Origin: an uncultured Clostridia bacterium
GTDB taxonomy: Bacteria; Bacillota; Clostridia; Christensenellales; UBA1242
Reading direction: 5' to 3'
Length of the DNA stretch: 64,000 bases
NCBI GenBank assembly: GCA_947624415.1
Contig: CANQKH010000004.1
Span: 37,936 to 101,935, forward strand
In this document: piece after piece, positions 10,271-22,323 of the stretch
Numbering within the stretch: the first letter of the stretch is position 1
Layout: each line of letters opens with the position of its first letter
Notes under the pieces: generated by a model
Databases searched by the model: none
Told to the model about the DNA's origin: nothing
The model's input: the letters and a program-made list of their open reading frames with translations, nothing else
Made by a program: the position numbers and the translations under genes

Positions 10271-11572
10271 ATGATTGATATAAATATTATAAGAGCAAAT
10301 CCAGATTTAGTTAGAAATAATATTAGAAAAAAATTTCAAGAGCATAAATTGCCTTACGTGGATGAAATTCTTAAGTTAGATGAAAAAATAAGAGATTTAA
10401 AAAAGGAAGGTGATAATCTTCGTTCTCAGAGAAATAATTTGAGTAGTCAAATTGGTAAATTGATGAAAGAAAAAAATATTGAAGAAGCGAATAAAATAAA
10501 AGAAGAAGTTGTTAAAAATAATGAAAGAATAGAACAAATAGAGCGTGAAGAGAATGAACTCTCTATTAATTTAAAAAAATTAATGTGTTCTATTCCAAAT
10601 ATAATTGATGAAGATGTTCCTATTGGAAAAGATGATAAAGAAAATGTTCAGAGGCTTACTGTTGGCGAAGCAAGAGTTCCAGATTTTGAAATACCTTATC
10701 ATGTTGATATTCTAGAAAGTTTAAATGGACTTGACCTAGATAGTGCCAGACGAACAAGCGGAAACGGATTTTATTATTTGACCGGAGATATTGCCAGATT
10801 GCATTCGGCAATTCTGTCCTACGCAAGAGATTTTATGATAGATAAGGGATTTACTTATTGTATCCCTCCTTTTATGATAAGAAGCGATGTTGTTAATGGC
10901 GTAATGAGTTTTGAAGAAATGGAAAATATGATGTATAAAATTGAAGGGGAAGACTTATATTTAATTGGAACAAGTGAGCATTCAATGATTGGTAGATTTA
11001 AAGATACAATATTAAAGGAAGAGGATTTGCCATTATGCTTAACATCTTATTCACCATGTTTTAGAAAGGAAGTGGGTGCACATGGAATAGAAGAAAGAGG
11101 AATTTACCGTTTGCACCAATTTGAAAAGCAAGAAATGATTGTAATTTGCAAGCCGGGTGAATCGAGAGAGTGGTATAATAAAATGTGGCAAATTTCATCT
11201 GAATTTTTTAAGACCTTAGACATACCACATGAGGTTATGGAGTGCTGCAGTGGTGATTTGGCGGATTTGAAAGTTAAATCATGCGACATAAATGCTTGGA
11301 GTCCTCGACAAAAGAAATATTTTGGTGAATTAGGTTCATGTTCAAATCTCACTGATGCACAAGCAAGAAGGCTTGGTATAAGATATAAAACGCAAGATGG
11401 TAAAATAGCACTTGCACACACTTTAAATAACACAGTTGTAGCACCACCAAGAATGCTTATTGCTTTCTTAGAAAATAATTTAAATGCTGATGGCTCTGTA
11501 AATATACCTGAAGTTCTTAGAAAGTATATGGGCGGAAAGGATAAAATACAACCTCAGGTTAAAGGTAAATAA
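10271..11572 (+). CDS. serS: Serine--tRNA ligase
   Basis: Starts MIDINIIRANPDLVRNNI after GGAGG; coiled-coil arm; GTSEHSMIGRF, FRKEVGAHGIEERGIYRLHQFEKQE class II motifs. Confidence 0.97.
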   Translation: MIDINIIRANPDLVRNNIRKKFQEHKLPYVDEILKLDEKIRDLKKEGDNLRSQRNNLSSQIGKLMKEKNIEEANKIKEEVVKNNERIEQIEREENELSINLKKLMCSIPNIIDEDVPIGKDDKENVQRLTVGEARVPDFEIPYHVDILESLNGLDLDSARRTSGNGFYYLTGDIARLHSAILSYARDFMIDKGFTYCIPPFMIRSDVVNGVMSFEEMENMMYKIEGEDLYLIGTSEHSMIGRFKDTILKEEDLPLCLTSYSPCFRKEVGAHGIEERGIYRLHQFEKQEMIVICKPGESREWYNKMWQISSEFFKTLDIPHEVMECCSGDLADLKVKSCDINAWSPRQKKYFGELGSCSNLTDAQARRLGIRYKTQDGKIALAHTLNNTVVAPPRMLIAFLENNLNADGSVNIPEVLRKYMGGKDKIQPQVKGK

Positions 11573-12528
11573 TGGCGACAGTAAAAATCACGAAAGAACT
11601 TATAACGTCAGTTGCGAATCAAGACAAAGATCAATTTGTTGACGATACCAATGAAAAGGTTAACAGTCTTCTTTCTTCGGCTATAGATTCCCTCTCAAAA
11701 AAAGTTTCTTATATTAGTCTTGAAAATGTTATATTGCAACCAATTAACGAATTGTTAAATGGAGCATTTGTTGACAATTCAAGTTTTTCATATATTTTGG
11801 CAATAAATAATCCTCAACTTGAATTAAACACTTATAAGAAAATTAATTTTTGGAGAAATTTTAAGGAAAGGTTTAAATATGCCTGGAAAAATAGGAAAAA
11901 AAATAAGAAAAAAAGATTTAGATTTAAAAGAAAACGTAAACAAGAAGAAGTAAAAGAGGTAAGATTTGATCCGACAAGGTATAATATTTATGATATGGCA
12001 GAAGATTTACAAAATAGTCTGTTACCTTTTTTGAGTGAAACAACGTTGGTAAATTTACAGGATAATGTTATAAGAATTTATGGTAAAGAAGATTTTGGAG
12101 TAAATACAGCCATTGTTTTATACTTAGCAAATTATAATACTGCCAATGTTTTTAAATATTATAGAGGTCGAAAAAAGGGCTTTATCGATATTAATTTAGA
12201 GAATCGAATATCAAATTTAAGAAAAAAAATGAAGGCTACAGGAAAAAATTTTACTAAAATTTTAAAGATATTTAATACAATTTTCTATAATATAAATAAT
12301 TTCATGCCAAATCAAATCTATATTGAAAGTGTTTTATGTTTCTGTCCAAATGAATTGTTTAAAGGTAAAGATATTTATAAAATATTTATGAAATTGATAA
12401 ATTATATAACTATTAAAGGAGTAAGAAATATTCCTTCTATAAATGATGAAACTAAAACAATATATAATGACGAGGTTTGCGGCAATACTGGAATAGCTTT
12501 TGCAAAAATGCTTGCAATATTTTCATAA
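11572..12528 (+). CDS. Uncharacterised protein with central highly basic region, overlapping the serS stop codon
   Basis: 318-aa ORF whose ATG overlaps serS stop (TAATG); central KNRKKNKKKRFRFKRKRK; no family confidently recognised. Confidence 0.75.
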   Translation: MATVKITKELITSVANQDKDQFVDDTNEKVNSLLSSAIDSLSKKVSYISLENVILQPINELLNGAFVDNSSFSYILAINNPQLELNTYKKINFWRNFKERFKYAWKNRKKNKKKRFRFKRKRKQEEVKEVRFDPTRYNIYDMAEDLQNSLLPFLSETTLVNLQDNVIRIYGKEDFGVNTAIVLYLANYNTANVFKYYRGRKKGFIDINLENRISNLRKKMKATGKNFTKILKIFNTIFYNINNFMPNQIYIESVLCFCPNELFKGKDIYKIFMKLINYITIKGVRNIPSINDETKTIYNDEVCGNTGIAFAKMLAIFS

Positions 12529-12603
12529 TTTATAAAATATATAAAAAATTAATAATTATAAAAAAATAACAAAATAGTCCTAAAATTCATGCTAGTATGC
12601 GGT

Positions 12604-12639
12604 TATCTATGCGTAAAACTTGTGTTTTACGCATAGATA
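12604..12639. repeat. Perfect 16-bp-arm inverted repeat TATCTATGCGTAAAAC-TTGT-GTTTTACGCATAGATA
   Basis: Read directly; no T-tract on either side; arm shared with 10185-10200. Confidence 0.9.
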
Positions 12640-12828
12640 TTATAATTGCCCTACGCGATTTAAATTTGTAATTTTTAAAATTATATGCTTCTCTAATCAT
12701 TTATTTCCTTGATTCTTTGCAAAATTATTTCTTCTAAAAACTCCCCTAATGTAAAATAATTCTAAAAAGGATTAAAAAACCTTGACTTAAATTTATTAAT
12801 AATTTATAATTTTAATAGAGGTTATTTT

Positions 12829-14586
12829 ATGGAACTTTACGCAAAAGGACAATTATCTTTCTTAATACTAACCTGCTTACAGGAAAGAGATTTTTATGGA
12901 CTTGACATTATAAGTGAAATTTCTGCTAGAAGTTATGGGAAAATAAATCTTAAAAAACCTAGCGTATATTCAAATTTGACAAGAATGGAGAAGCAAAACT
13001 ATGTTTCCTCATACTTGCAAAGCAGTAATTATGGTCCAAATAGAAAATATTATTCATTAACAGAAAAAGGAAGAGGCTTTTATCAGGAGTTAAAGGCTTA
13101 TTTTGACATGAATAAGATAGACGTATTTAGAGATTTTGCAGATATAGATGCATTAGAATCACCTATTCGACAAGAAAGGCAAAACAATGAAACGTCAACT
13201 GAAAAGAATAATGAAGAATTAATGAATAAAGAAGTTTCATCTACAAGCCAAAGTGATGAATATTTTGACTTTTCTAATATTGAAAACGATAACGAAGATG
13301 ACAATGTTATAATAAACAAGCAAGAAAATGATAAGGAGGATATTGGAGAGAAAGCTCCTCTCCCCGCTAATCAATCGACTATTATTGAACATATTTACCC
13401 TAATCAGTCAGCAAATCTGTTTAATAATTACATTATTACAAACGCCTCACCTTTCAATAGCAATGCCGAACAAAATGAAAATGATACAAGTAAAAATACC
13501 GAAAACATAGGTGCTGCAGAAAAGAAAGATGATGCAGTATTATTGCCAAAGGAAGATAATGCCGAGGAATATAACCAAAGACTGTATGATATATCAAAAG
13601 ATATAAATAAGATAAAGAGAAAAAGAAGTTTTGCAGAAGATCAAATAGCAATAGCCGCTACAGATCCTTTAATTGAATCCAATGATAAGAAACGTGCGAG
13701 TAGAGAGGAATTTAAAAATTCTATACTAGAAAATAAAATGAAATATCGCACAACAGGTATGACAAATGTTGATCTTCCAAAAAGCAAAAGTTACAATAAT
13801 ATATTTAATAATACACCTGAACCTATTCCACCTAAAGTGGCTGAAATTAAGCAAGAAGTAAAAGATGATGCAAAACTTATAACTGGAAGAATTGATGAAA
13901 ATTCTATTGGAAAAGCAAGGAAAATTGAACCTCCAAGGTTAAAGATAGTATCTGAAAACACAAAAGATACAAGGCTACCTGCCCCAAAGAGAGATACATC
14001 TATAGACCCTTCACATAGAGAAATTTTAAATAAATTATATTCAAAGACAAAAGATAGTTCTTCAAGCGAAATAAGAGACGATGCAATTTACGATTATAAT
14101 GATTTAAAAGAATTTTACGAAAGTCAAAACATTTCTTTCAATATTTATAAAAAAGCAAATGAGAAAAAGGAACATAATACAAATTTAATATATTTATTGG
14201 TAAGTTTTGTTACTTTTCTAGTGGCTGCAGTCTCCTCTACTTGTCTATTCTTGATTTTGCATTTTACACACGAAACTTTTGCTAGCACAAATTTTCTATA
14301 CATATTATTGCCAGCATTATTACTTATTGATGTTGCATGGAAATTTTATAACTATAAAATGTATTCAAGTTGGTTGCCAAATCAAATTAATCCAAATTGG
14401 AAAATATGGGCATTCTTTTTACTTTCATCTTGTATTGTTGTAGGGTTAAATCTAATATTCGGAGTGGCAACAAAAGATTTTGTTTATTATGCAACCACCC
14501 TAATATTACCTATCATAATTTTGTTTATAGTTTTGCCATTAAGATATTATATTAAGAAATTTGCTTTGGTTAAATTTTGGAAATAA
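12829..14586 (+). CDS. PadR-like winged-helix N-terminus + long hydrophilic linker + C-terminal four-TM membrane domain
   Basis: GQLSFLILTCLQERDFYGLDIISEIS...LKKPSVYSNLTRMEKQNYVSS...NRKYYSLTEKGRGF is PadR-like; four hydrophobic segments in the last ~130 aa. Confidence 0.85.
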   Translation: MELYAKGQLSFLILTCLQERDFYGLDIISEISARSYGKINLKKPSVYSNLTRMEKQNYVSSYLQSSNYGPNRKYYSLTEKGRGFYQELKAYFDMNKIDVFRDFADIDALESPIRQERQNNETSTEKNNEELMNKEVSSTSQSDEYFDFSNIENDNEDDNVIINKQENDKEDIGEKAPLPANQSTIIEHIYPNQSANLFNNYIITNASPFNSNAEQNENDTSKNTENIGAAEKKDDAVLLPKEDNAEEYNQRLYDISKDINKIKRKRSFAEDQIAIAATDPLIESNDKKRASREEFKNSILENKMKYRTTGMTNVDLPKSKSYNNIFNNTPEPIPPKVAEIKQEVKDDAKLITGRIDENSIGKARKIEPPRLKIVSENTKDTRLPAPKRDTSIDPSHREILNKLYSKTKDSSSSEIRDDAIYDYNDLKEFYESQNISFNIYKKANEKKEHNTNLIYLLVSFVTFLVAAVSSTCLFLILHFTHETFASTNFLYILLPALLLIDVAWKFYNYKMYSSWLPNQINPNWKIWAFFLLSSCIVVGLNLIFGVATKDFVYYATTLILPIIILFIVLPLRYYIKKFALVKFWK

Positions 14587-14620
14587 GAACAGCAATTTGA
14601 TGGTTATATTTGTAAAAGAA

Positions 14621-14650
14621 AAATAGGAGCATTAAATCTCCTATTTTTTG
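14621..14650 (+). terminator. Rho-independent terminator
   Basis: AATAGGAG-CATTAAAT-CTCCTATT-TTTT after the PadR-TM ORF. Confidence 0.85.
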
Positions 14651-14715
14651 TATAAATTATTTTATATCATTTTAGGTTAAAAAATAATTAAAAATTGAAT
14701 TATATAAAAATTTAT

Positions 14716-15303
14716 TTAACTAGATTTTTTCCTAGATTTGAACATAGAAATAAACAAATCTATAAATAAAAATATAATAATTATTAATAAGGATATTATT
14801 AAAATATATGATAAAGATGTTGAAAACAAGCAACACAACAATGTTATAGCACCTGCAGAGATAATATTTCCAATTAAAATTGAGAGAAAAGACCATTTGA
14901 TGTTTAAATTGGAAAATCCTGCAATTAAACTTCCTGACCATACCCCTGTCAACGGAAATGGAATGGCAACAAAGCCTGTTAATAAAAGATATTTCTTAAA
15001 GTTTGATTCTTGTTTATTTATTTCTTGGCTTTTTTGAATATATTTACTAGTTATGAATCCTGTTGCTCTATTTTTTAGTTTCCTTGCTATCAATATTATA
15101 AAAATACTTGGAAGAAGAGACCCTGCAAAAGCTATAACAAAAGATAAAAAAGGTGAAAATGAGGATGTTCCCCAAATTTCACTATTCATTGCTAATGGTA
15201 TTGCGATTTTGCTCTCTAATGTGGGAATCATTGCAACTAAAATTATGGCTAACCATACACAATTTTCAAAATTATTTGATAAAAAATCTGTTAATGAAAT
15301 CAT
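14716..15303 (-). CDS. Putative small multi-drug export protein (COG2426-like membrane protein)
   Basis: 195 aa, IPTLESKIAIPLAM...PLTGVWSGSLIAGF motifs and several TM helices. Confidence 0.75.
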   Translation of the reverse strand: MISLTDFLSNNFENCVWLAIILVAMIPTLESKIAIPLAMNSEIWGTSSFSPFLSFVIAFAGSLLPSIFIILIARKLKNRATGFITSKYIQKSQEINKQESNFKKYLLLTGFVAIPFPLTGVWSGSLIAGFSNLNIKWSFLSILIGNIISAGAITLLCCLFSTSLSYILIISLLIIIIFLFIDLFISMFKSRKKSS

Positions 15304-15414
15304 AGTATAAATATATTGTTATTATTATATTAATATTCTAAAATCAAATAATATTTTTTAATTTTCAATCCTTGTTTTAATTGAAACCTTAAATTTTAAA
15401 TTATTATTTATAAA

Positions 15415-15477
15415 AAACACCCTATGAATGAACCTCAAAAGTTGGATGACTTAGAAGTGCATATCAATAAGGTGTTT
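15415..15477 (-). terminator. Stem-loop after rny with IS3/IS150-end-like sequence in the loop
   Basis: AAACACCCTAT/ATAAGGTGTTT outer stem (10 of 11 pairs), T-run on - strand, loop contains TGAACCTCAAAAGTTGGATGACTT. Confidence 0.6.
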
Positions 15478-15482
15478 ATTCT

Positions 15483-17072
15483 TTATTTTGCTGTTTCGGT
15501 AAATCTTTTTTCTCTTACCACAACGACTTTTATTTGACCTGGATACTGCATTTCATTTTCAATTTTCTTTGAAATTTCTTTAGAAAGCATAAATGCTTCG
15601 TTGTCGTTTATTTGATCTGGTTTTACAATTATTCGTACTTCTCTACCTGCTTGTATAGCATATGATTTTTCAACTCCACTAAATCCATTGCAGATATTTT
15701 CAAGTTGTTCAAGACGCTTGATGTAATTTTCAAGATTTTCCCGTCTTGCACCTGGTCTGGCACTTGAAATCGCATCTGCGACCTGCACAAGAATTGCTTC
15801 GATAGAGTTAAAAGGCACTTCGCCATGATGAGCGTGTATACAATGTATGACTGCGTCCGATTCTTTATATTTTTTTGCTAATTCAACGCCAATAGAAACG
15901 TGAGTTCCTTCAACCTCATGATCTAAAGCCTTTCCAATGTCATGCAATAAGCCACCCCTTTTTGCAACCTGAACATTCACGCCTAATTCAGTTGCAAGAA
16001 GTCCTGCAATAATAGAAGTTTCTATGCTATGTTTGAGACAATTCTGCCCATAACTTGTTCTATATTTAAGTCTTCCAAGAATCTTCATAAGTTCAGGATT
16101 CATATTGTAAATTCCAACATCGTTACAAGCGTTTTCACCTGCTTCTTTTATGATTTTATCAACATCTCTTGTGGCTTTATCTACAATTTCTTCAATCCTT
16201 GTAGGATGAATTCTTCCATCAATAATAAGCTTTTCAAGGCTCATTCTTGCAATTTCTCTTCGGACAGGGTCGAAACTTGATATAGTTATTGTTTCAGGAG
16301 TGTCATCTACAATAAGTTCAACACCTGTTACACTTTCTAGTGAACGAATATTTCTTCCTTCACGACCAATAATTCTTCCTTTCATTTCTTCATTAGGTAA
16401 AGCCACAGAAGTTATAGTCATTTCAGAAGATAAATCTGTTGCACATTTTTGAATTGCACCAACAACAATATCTCTTGCAATTTTTTCACCATTTTCTCTA
16501 GCATCGTCTTCAATTTGTTTGACCAAAACACCTGCATCCTTTTTTGCCTCTTCGGTTATGCTTTGGATTAAAAGAGCTTTTGCGTCTTTTTTTGTAAGTC
16601 CAGAGATTTCTTCAAGTTTTTGTGTTATTTGGAGTTTTAATTCTTCTTGCTCTTTTAATTTATTTGCTAAATTTTCTCTTTCTGCGTCAAGCGTGCTTTT
16701 TTCATTGCTTAATTGTTCGCTTTTACTGTCGAGTAAGGTTTCCTTTTTTGTAAGATATTCCTCTCTTTGGTCAAGTCTTTCTTCTTGTTTTTGAATTTCA
16801 TTTCGTCTTTCTTTGGCTTCGCTATTCGCCTCTTCACGAATCTTTTGAGCTTCTTCTTTTGCTTCTAATAAAGATTCTTTTTTTATGCTTTTCGCTTCTG
16901 CATACGCCTCTTCAATTATTTTAACAGCATTTGATTTGCTTTTTCCAATTTTTTTGCTTGCGAATATATTATAAACTAATACACCTACTGCTATCCCTAC
17001 GATAAGTGCGATAATTCCGCTAACAAGTCCGGCGGTTACAGCAGCATTGCATAATATGCTTAAACTGCTCAT
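15483..17072 (-). CDS. rny: Ribonuclease Y
   Basis: N-terminal TM, long coiled coil, KH domain ([15 protein letters not shown]), HD domain ([12 protein letters not shown]). Confidence 0.96.
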   Translation of the reverse strand: MSSLSILCNAAVTAGLVSGIIALIVGIAVGVLVYNIFASKKIGKSKSNAVKIIEEAYAEAKSIKKESLLEAKEEAQKIREEANSEAKERRNEIQKQEERLDQREEYLTKKETLLDSKSEQLSNEKSTLDAERENLANKLKEQEELKLQITQKLEEISGLTKKDAKALLIQSITEEAKKDAGVLVKQIEDDARENGEKIARDIVVGAIQKCATDLSSEMTITSVALPNEEMKGRIIGREGRNIRSLESVTGVELIVDDTPETITISSFDPVRREIARMSLEKLIIDGRIHPTRIEEIVDKATRDVDKIIKEAGENACNDVGIYNMNPELMKILGRLKYRTSYGQNCLKHSIETSIIAGLLATELGVNVQVAKRGGLLHDIGKALDHEVEGTHVSIGVELAKKYKESDAVIHCIHAHHGEVPFNSIEAILVQVADAISSARPGARRENLENYIKRLEQLENICNGFSGVEKSYAIQAGREVRIIVKPDQINDNEAFMLSKEISKKIENEMQYPGQIKVVVVREKRFTETAK

Positions 17073-17178
17073 TTTATCCCCTTTTTAGGTAGAACTTGTC
17101 TACCATAAAAATTATAATATATTCAAAAATAATTGTCAACTGAAACGATGTTACTTTTTTATGATTTCAAATCTTACA

Positions 17179-18342
<1,164 letters not shown>

Positions 18343-18358
18343 CTACATACGATATCTT

Positions 18359-19405
18359 CTAAAATAAAAACATTGCATCGCCAAAAGAAAAAAATCGGTA
18401 TTTTTCTTTGACTGCAATATCATATAATCTCATTGTGTTATCATATCCAGCAAATGCTGAAACAAGCATTATAAGAGTGCTTTCCGGCAAATGAAAATTG
18501 GTAATTAAGGCATCAACAATTTTAAATTTATATGATGGGTAAATAAATATGTTTGTTTCTTTTTTGGCAGGGACTACTCTCCCATTTTCATCTGCACACG
18601 ATTCCAAAACCCTAACCGATGTTGTTCCAACCGCAATGATTCTTTGCCCATTTTCTTTTGCCTGATTAATAATTTGAGCATTTTCTTTTGACATCTCAAT
18701 GTATTCGCTATGCATTTGGTGGTTTAAAATATTTTCCTCTTTTACCGGTCTGAAGGTTCCCAGCCCGACGTGTAGCAAGACTTCTACTATTTTCACCCCT
18801 TTTTCTTGTATTTTATCAAGTAATTCCTTAGTAAAGTGAAGACCGGCTGTTGGAGCCGCCGAAGAACCCTCAATTTTAGAATATACTGTTTGATAACGTT
18901 CCTTGTTGCTTAATTTTTCATGAATATAAGGTGGCAAAGGGACTTGTCCAACTTCAATTAAACGCTCTTCAAACACTCCTAGAAATTCAAATTCTATTTT
19001 ACAAGAACCAAAATCACCTATTTCAATAATTTTACATGAAAGATTTTTGCTAAAAGTTACAATTTGGTTAACTTTAAGTCTTTTTATTGGCCTTGCTATA
19101 ACTTCCCACGTTTTTAAATCAATTCTTTTTTGTAATAGAATTTCAATCTTCGCCCCTGTTTCTTTAAAACCATAAAGTCTCGCAGGTAGCACCCTTGTAT
19201 TATTTACAACTAAAATATCACCCTGTTTTAAATAATCTACTATATCTCTAAAAATTTTATGTTCTATTTTATCATTTTTAATATCATATGTTAAAAGTCT
19301 TGAACTATCTCTGGGTTCGACTGGCGTTTGTGCGATCAACTCTTCAGGTAAATAATAATTGTAACTACTCTTTTGTAGTAAATCTTTGTTTTGTATATTA
19401 TCCAT
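18359..19405 (-). CDS. queA: S-adenosylmethionine:tRNA ribosyltransferase-isomerase
   Basis: [41 protein letters not shown] motifs; paired with tgt. Confidence 0.97.
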   Translation of the reverse strand: MDNIQNKDLLQKSSYNYYLPEELIAQTPVEPRDSSRLLTYDIKNDKIEHKIFRDIVDYLKQGDILVVNNTRVLPARLYGFKETGAKIEILLQKRIDLKTWEVIARPIKRLKVNQIVTFSKNLSCKIIEIGDFGSCKIEFEFLGVFEERLIEVGQVPLPPYIHEKLSNKERYQTVYSKIEGSSAAPTAGLHFTKELLDKIQEKGVKIVEVLLHVGLGTFRPVKEENILNHQMHSEYIEMSKENAQIINQAKENGQRIIAVGTTSVRVLESCADENGRVVPAKKETNIFIYPSYKFKIVDALITNFHLPESTLIMLVSAFAGYDNTMRLYDIAVKEKYRFFSFGDAMFLF

Positions 19406-19406
19406 T

Positions 19407-20417
19407 TTACTCCTTTATCGGCATAACCTTATTAAAATGTTTGTAGGCAGGTTCTAAGGCGACTCTTCCTCGAGGGGTTCTTGAAATAAATCCCAACTGT
19501 AAAAGATAAGGCTCATATACATCTTCTATTGTAGTTGCATCTTCGCTTATAGTTGCCGCCAATGTATCCAACCCTACCGGCCCTCCGGCAAATTTGTCTA
19601 TTATGGAAAGCATTATTTTTCTATCAATTGTATCCAATCCTAAATCATCAATTTCCATTATTTGCAATGTTGTCATAGCAATATTTTTAGATACTTGTCC
19701 TTCTCCCAACACTTGTGCATAATCACGCACTCTTTTTAAAAGCCTATTCGCAATTCGAGGAGTTCCTCTAGACCTTTTTGCTATTTCAGTGCTTGCTTCA
19801 TCTTCTATTTTGACTCCTAATATTTTTGCTGATCTATTTATTATTATTTTCAATTCTTCAGGTGTATACAATTCCAATCTGCAAATAACACCAAATCGAT
19901 CACGTAATGGATTTGTCAACATACCCGCCCTTGTGGTAGCACCAATTAAAGTAAAAGGCTTTATTTTTAATCGCATATTTCTTGCAGACGGTCCCTTACC
20001 AACAATGAAATCAAGTGCAAAATCTTCCATTGCTGGATATAAAATTTCTTCTACAGTTTTATTTAATCTATGAATTTCATCGATAAATAAAACGTCGTTT
20101 TGATTTAAGTTTGTTAATATTGCGGCAAGATCAGCAGCGTGCTCTATGGCAGGTCCAGATGTTACTTTAAATTGTGAACCGAGTTCATTTGCGATTATAT
20201 GCGATAAAGTTGTTTTTCCAAGCCCAGGAGGTCCATAGAGAAGAACATGGTCTAGGCTTTCTTTTCTTGCTTTTGCCGCCTGTATATAAACGTTTAAAGC
20301 CTCTTTTACCTTTGTTTGTCCAATATATTCATCAAATGATGTAGGTCTTAAAGAGTTTTCTATTTCGGCATCAGTTAAATTTTTGGTGCTTGTTATAAAT
20401 CTTTCAGTATCTTCCAT
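19407..20417 (-). CDS. ruvB: Holliday junction DNA helicase RuvB
   Basis: [32 protein letters not shown]. Confidence 0.98.
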   Translation of the reverse strand: MEDTERFITSTKNLTDAEIENSLRPTSFDEYIGQTKVKEALNVYIQAAKARKESLDHVLLYGPPGLGKTTLSHIIANELGSQFKVTSGPAIEHAADLAAILTNLNQNDVLFIDEIHRLNKTVEEILYPAMEDFALDFIVGKGPSARNMRLKIKPFTLIGATTRAGMLTNPLRDRFGVICRLELYTPEELKIIINRSAKILGVKIEDEASTEIAKRSRGTPRIANRLLKRVRDYAQVLGEGQVSKNIAMTTLQIMEIDDLGLDTIDRKIMLSIIDKFAGGPVGLDTLAATISEDATTIEDVYEPYLLQLGFISRTPRGRVALEPAYKHFNKVMPIKE

Positions 20418-21007
20418 TACCCTTTATACCCCCTTAATGCTTTTGCTATTATTTCCTCGGCTGATGCATTATTCCCAGCATTTGCTCTTGCCAACATATA
20501 TGCATCATTTTTGTTTATTCCCAAACTTATTAAAGTATCAGTAGCCATTTGAACGGAATCCTCATTGTAATCTTCTTTGAATTGTAAATCATCTTGGTTA
20601 CTTACAGGATTTAATTTGTCTTTTAATTCAACACATAGACGCTCTGCAGTTTTTTTACCCAATCCTTTAATTTTTGATAATATTTTTAGGTCATTTTTTA
20701 TTATTGCAATAACTAAATCTGAAATATTCATTCCCGATAGAATTGAAATTGCCATTTTAGGGCCAATGCCACTAACTGTTATCAATTTTAAGAATAATTC
20801 TTTTTCCTCTATATTTGAAAAACCATAAAGACTTATATCATCTTCACGAACCGCCATATATGTAAAAATTTTAACGTTATTTCCTTCCATAGGAAGACTT
20901 CCAAGCGTATTTGAAGAAACTGATAATTCAAATCCAACACCTTGAACATTTAATATTAATGTATTTTCTCTTTTTTCTTCAATTAATCCAACTAAAAATG
21001 ATATCAT
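20417..21007 (-). CDS. ruvA: Holliday junction DNA helicase RuvA
   Basis: [27 protein letters not shown] HhH motifs; ruv cluster. Confidence 0.95.
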   Translation of the reverse strand: MISFLVGLIEEKRENTLILNVQGVGFELSVSSNTLGSLPMEGNNVKIFTYMAVREDDISLYGFSNIEEKELFLKLITVSGIGPKMAISILSGMNISDLVIAIIKNDLKILSKIKGLGKKTAERLCVELKDKLNPVSNQDDLQFKEDYNEDSVQMATDTLISLGINKNDAYMLARANAGNNASAEEIIAKALRGYKG

Positions 21008-21018
21008 TAATTCTCCTT

Positions 21019-21507
21019 TTAAGCACGGTTGTTATTTAATAACGGACTTGTTTGACTGTGGCATATAGCCACTGCTAAGGCATCTGCTGCATCGTCAGGT
21101 TTGGGAATGGTATTAAGATTTAAAATTGCTTTAACCATATATTGAATTTGTGCTTTTTCTGCTCGTCCATTTCCTGTTAACGCTTGTTTAATTTGTAAAG
21201 GCGTATACTCATATATATTTCCACAATATTTTTGACAGGCTAAGATTATAACACCTCTTGCTTGTGCAACTTGAATTACCGTTTTTTGATTCTTAAAATA
21301 AAAAAGCTCCTCTATTGCAACAACTTCTGGCTTGAATTTATCAAATAAAAACTTAAGGCTTGAATCTATCGCTTCAAGTCTTACAGGCATAGAATCATCC
21401 TTTGGTGTTGTAATTGCCCCATAATCGACAACCATATCGGGTTTGTCTGTATCTATAACCCCATATCCTATAATAGCATATCCGGGGTCTATTCCTAATA
21501 TTACCAT
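21019..21507 (-). CDS. ruvC: Crossover junction endodeoxyribonuclease RuvC
   Basis: ILGIDPGYAIIGYGVI, VAIEELFYFKN, DAADALAVAICH. Confidence 0.97.
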   Translation of the reverse strand: MVILGIDPGYAIIGYGVIDTDKPDMVVDYGAITTPKDDSMPVRLEAIDSSLKFLFDKFKPEVVAIEELFYFKNQKTVIQVAQARGVIILACQKYCGNIYEYTPLQIKQALTGNGRAEKAQIQYMVKAILNLNTIPKPDDAADALAVAICHSQTSPLLNNNRA

Positions 21508-21576
21508 AATTAAATTTTACATATTTTGTCAAAACAAGTCAAATAAAAAAGGCATATTGCCTTTTTTAATATTTTA

Positions 21577-22311
21577 TTACTCTTCCTCTGGTAAGTTTAC
21601 ATTATGATAAACTTGTTGAACATCATCTAAATCATCAAGAGCATCTATCATTTTTGTAAATTTTAAAACTTTTTCATCATCTAAATTAATATATGAATCT
21701 GGTATTAAAGTTGTTTCAGCATTTAAAACATTATAGCCCTCTTTTGTTAAAGCTTCACTTACCGCCGTATGAGCGTTTGCCTCGGTAATAACTTCACAAT
21801 AATCATCATATTCTACAAAGTCGACAGCCCCCAAATCAAGTGCTAACATCATAAGGTCGTCAGTATTAACACTATCATTTTTTTCAATTTCGACTATTCC
21901 TTTTCTTTGGAATAAATAACTTACACAACCATTTGAGCCAAGAGAACCGCCAAATTTATCAAAAGTATGTCGAACATCGCCAGCAGTCCTATTTTTATTA
22001 TCTGTTAAGCACTCGACAATAACGGCAGAGCCTCCTTGACCATATCCTTCATAAGTGCAACTTTCATAGTTTACACCAGATAACTCGCCGGCGGCTTTTT
22101 TTATACTTCTTTCAATTGAATCATTTGGCATGTTATTTTGTTTAGCCTTTGCAATAACATCTCTGAGCTTTGGATTTGAAACAGGATCTGCTCCTCCCTG
22201 TTTAACAATAACAGCAATTTCACGACCTATTTTAGTAAATATTTTACCTCTTTGAGCATCGCTTTTGCCTTTTTTTGCTTGTATATTGTGCCATTTTGAA
22301 TGTCCTGACAT
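21577..22311 (-). CDS. YebC/PmpR family protein
   Basis: [32 protein letters not shown]. Confidence 0.97.
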   Translation of the reverse strand: MSGHSKWHNIQAKKGKSDAQRGKIFTKIGREIAVIVKQGGADPVSNPKLRDVIAKAKQNNMPNDSIERSIKKAAGELSGVNYESCTYEGYGQGGSAVIVECLTDNKNRTAGDVRHTFDKFGGSLGSNGCVSYLFQRKGIVEIEKNDSVNTDDLMMLALDLGAVDFVEYDDYCEVITEANAHTAVSEALTKEGYNVLNAETTLIPDSYINLDDEKVLKFTKMIDALDDLDDVQQVYHNVNLPEEE

Positions 22312-22323
22312 AAATAACTCCTT

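Noticed and set aside
12604-12639. Palindrome as a rho-independent terminator
   Set aside because: No T-tract follows on either strand and the loop/stem is shared with a site at 10.2 kb upstream of another gene.
9098-14586. Prophage or integrative element built around the tyrosine recombinase
   Set aside because: Neighbours are serS and two non-phage ORFs; no phage structural, lysis, replication or conjugation genes and no tRNA att site.
14738-15310. + strand ORFs (99 and 85 aa) opposite the small multi-drug export gene
   Set aside because: Shadow ORFs of a conserved membrane-protein gene.
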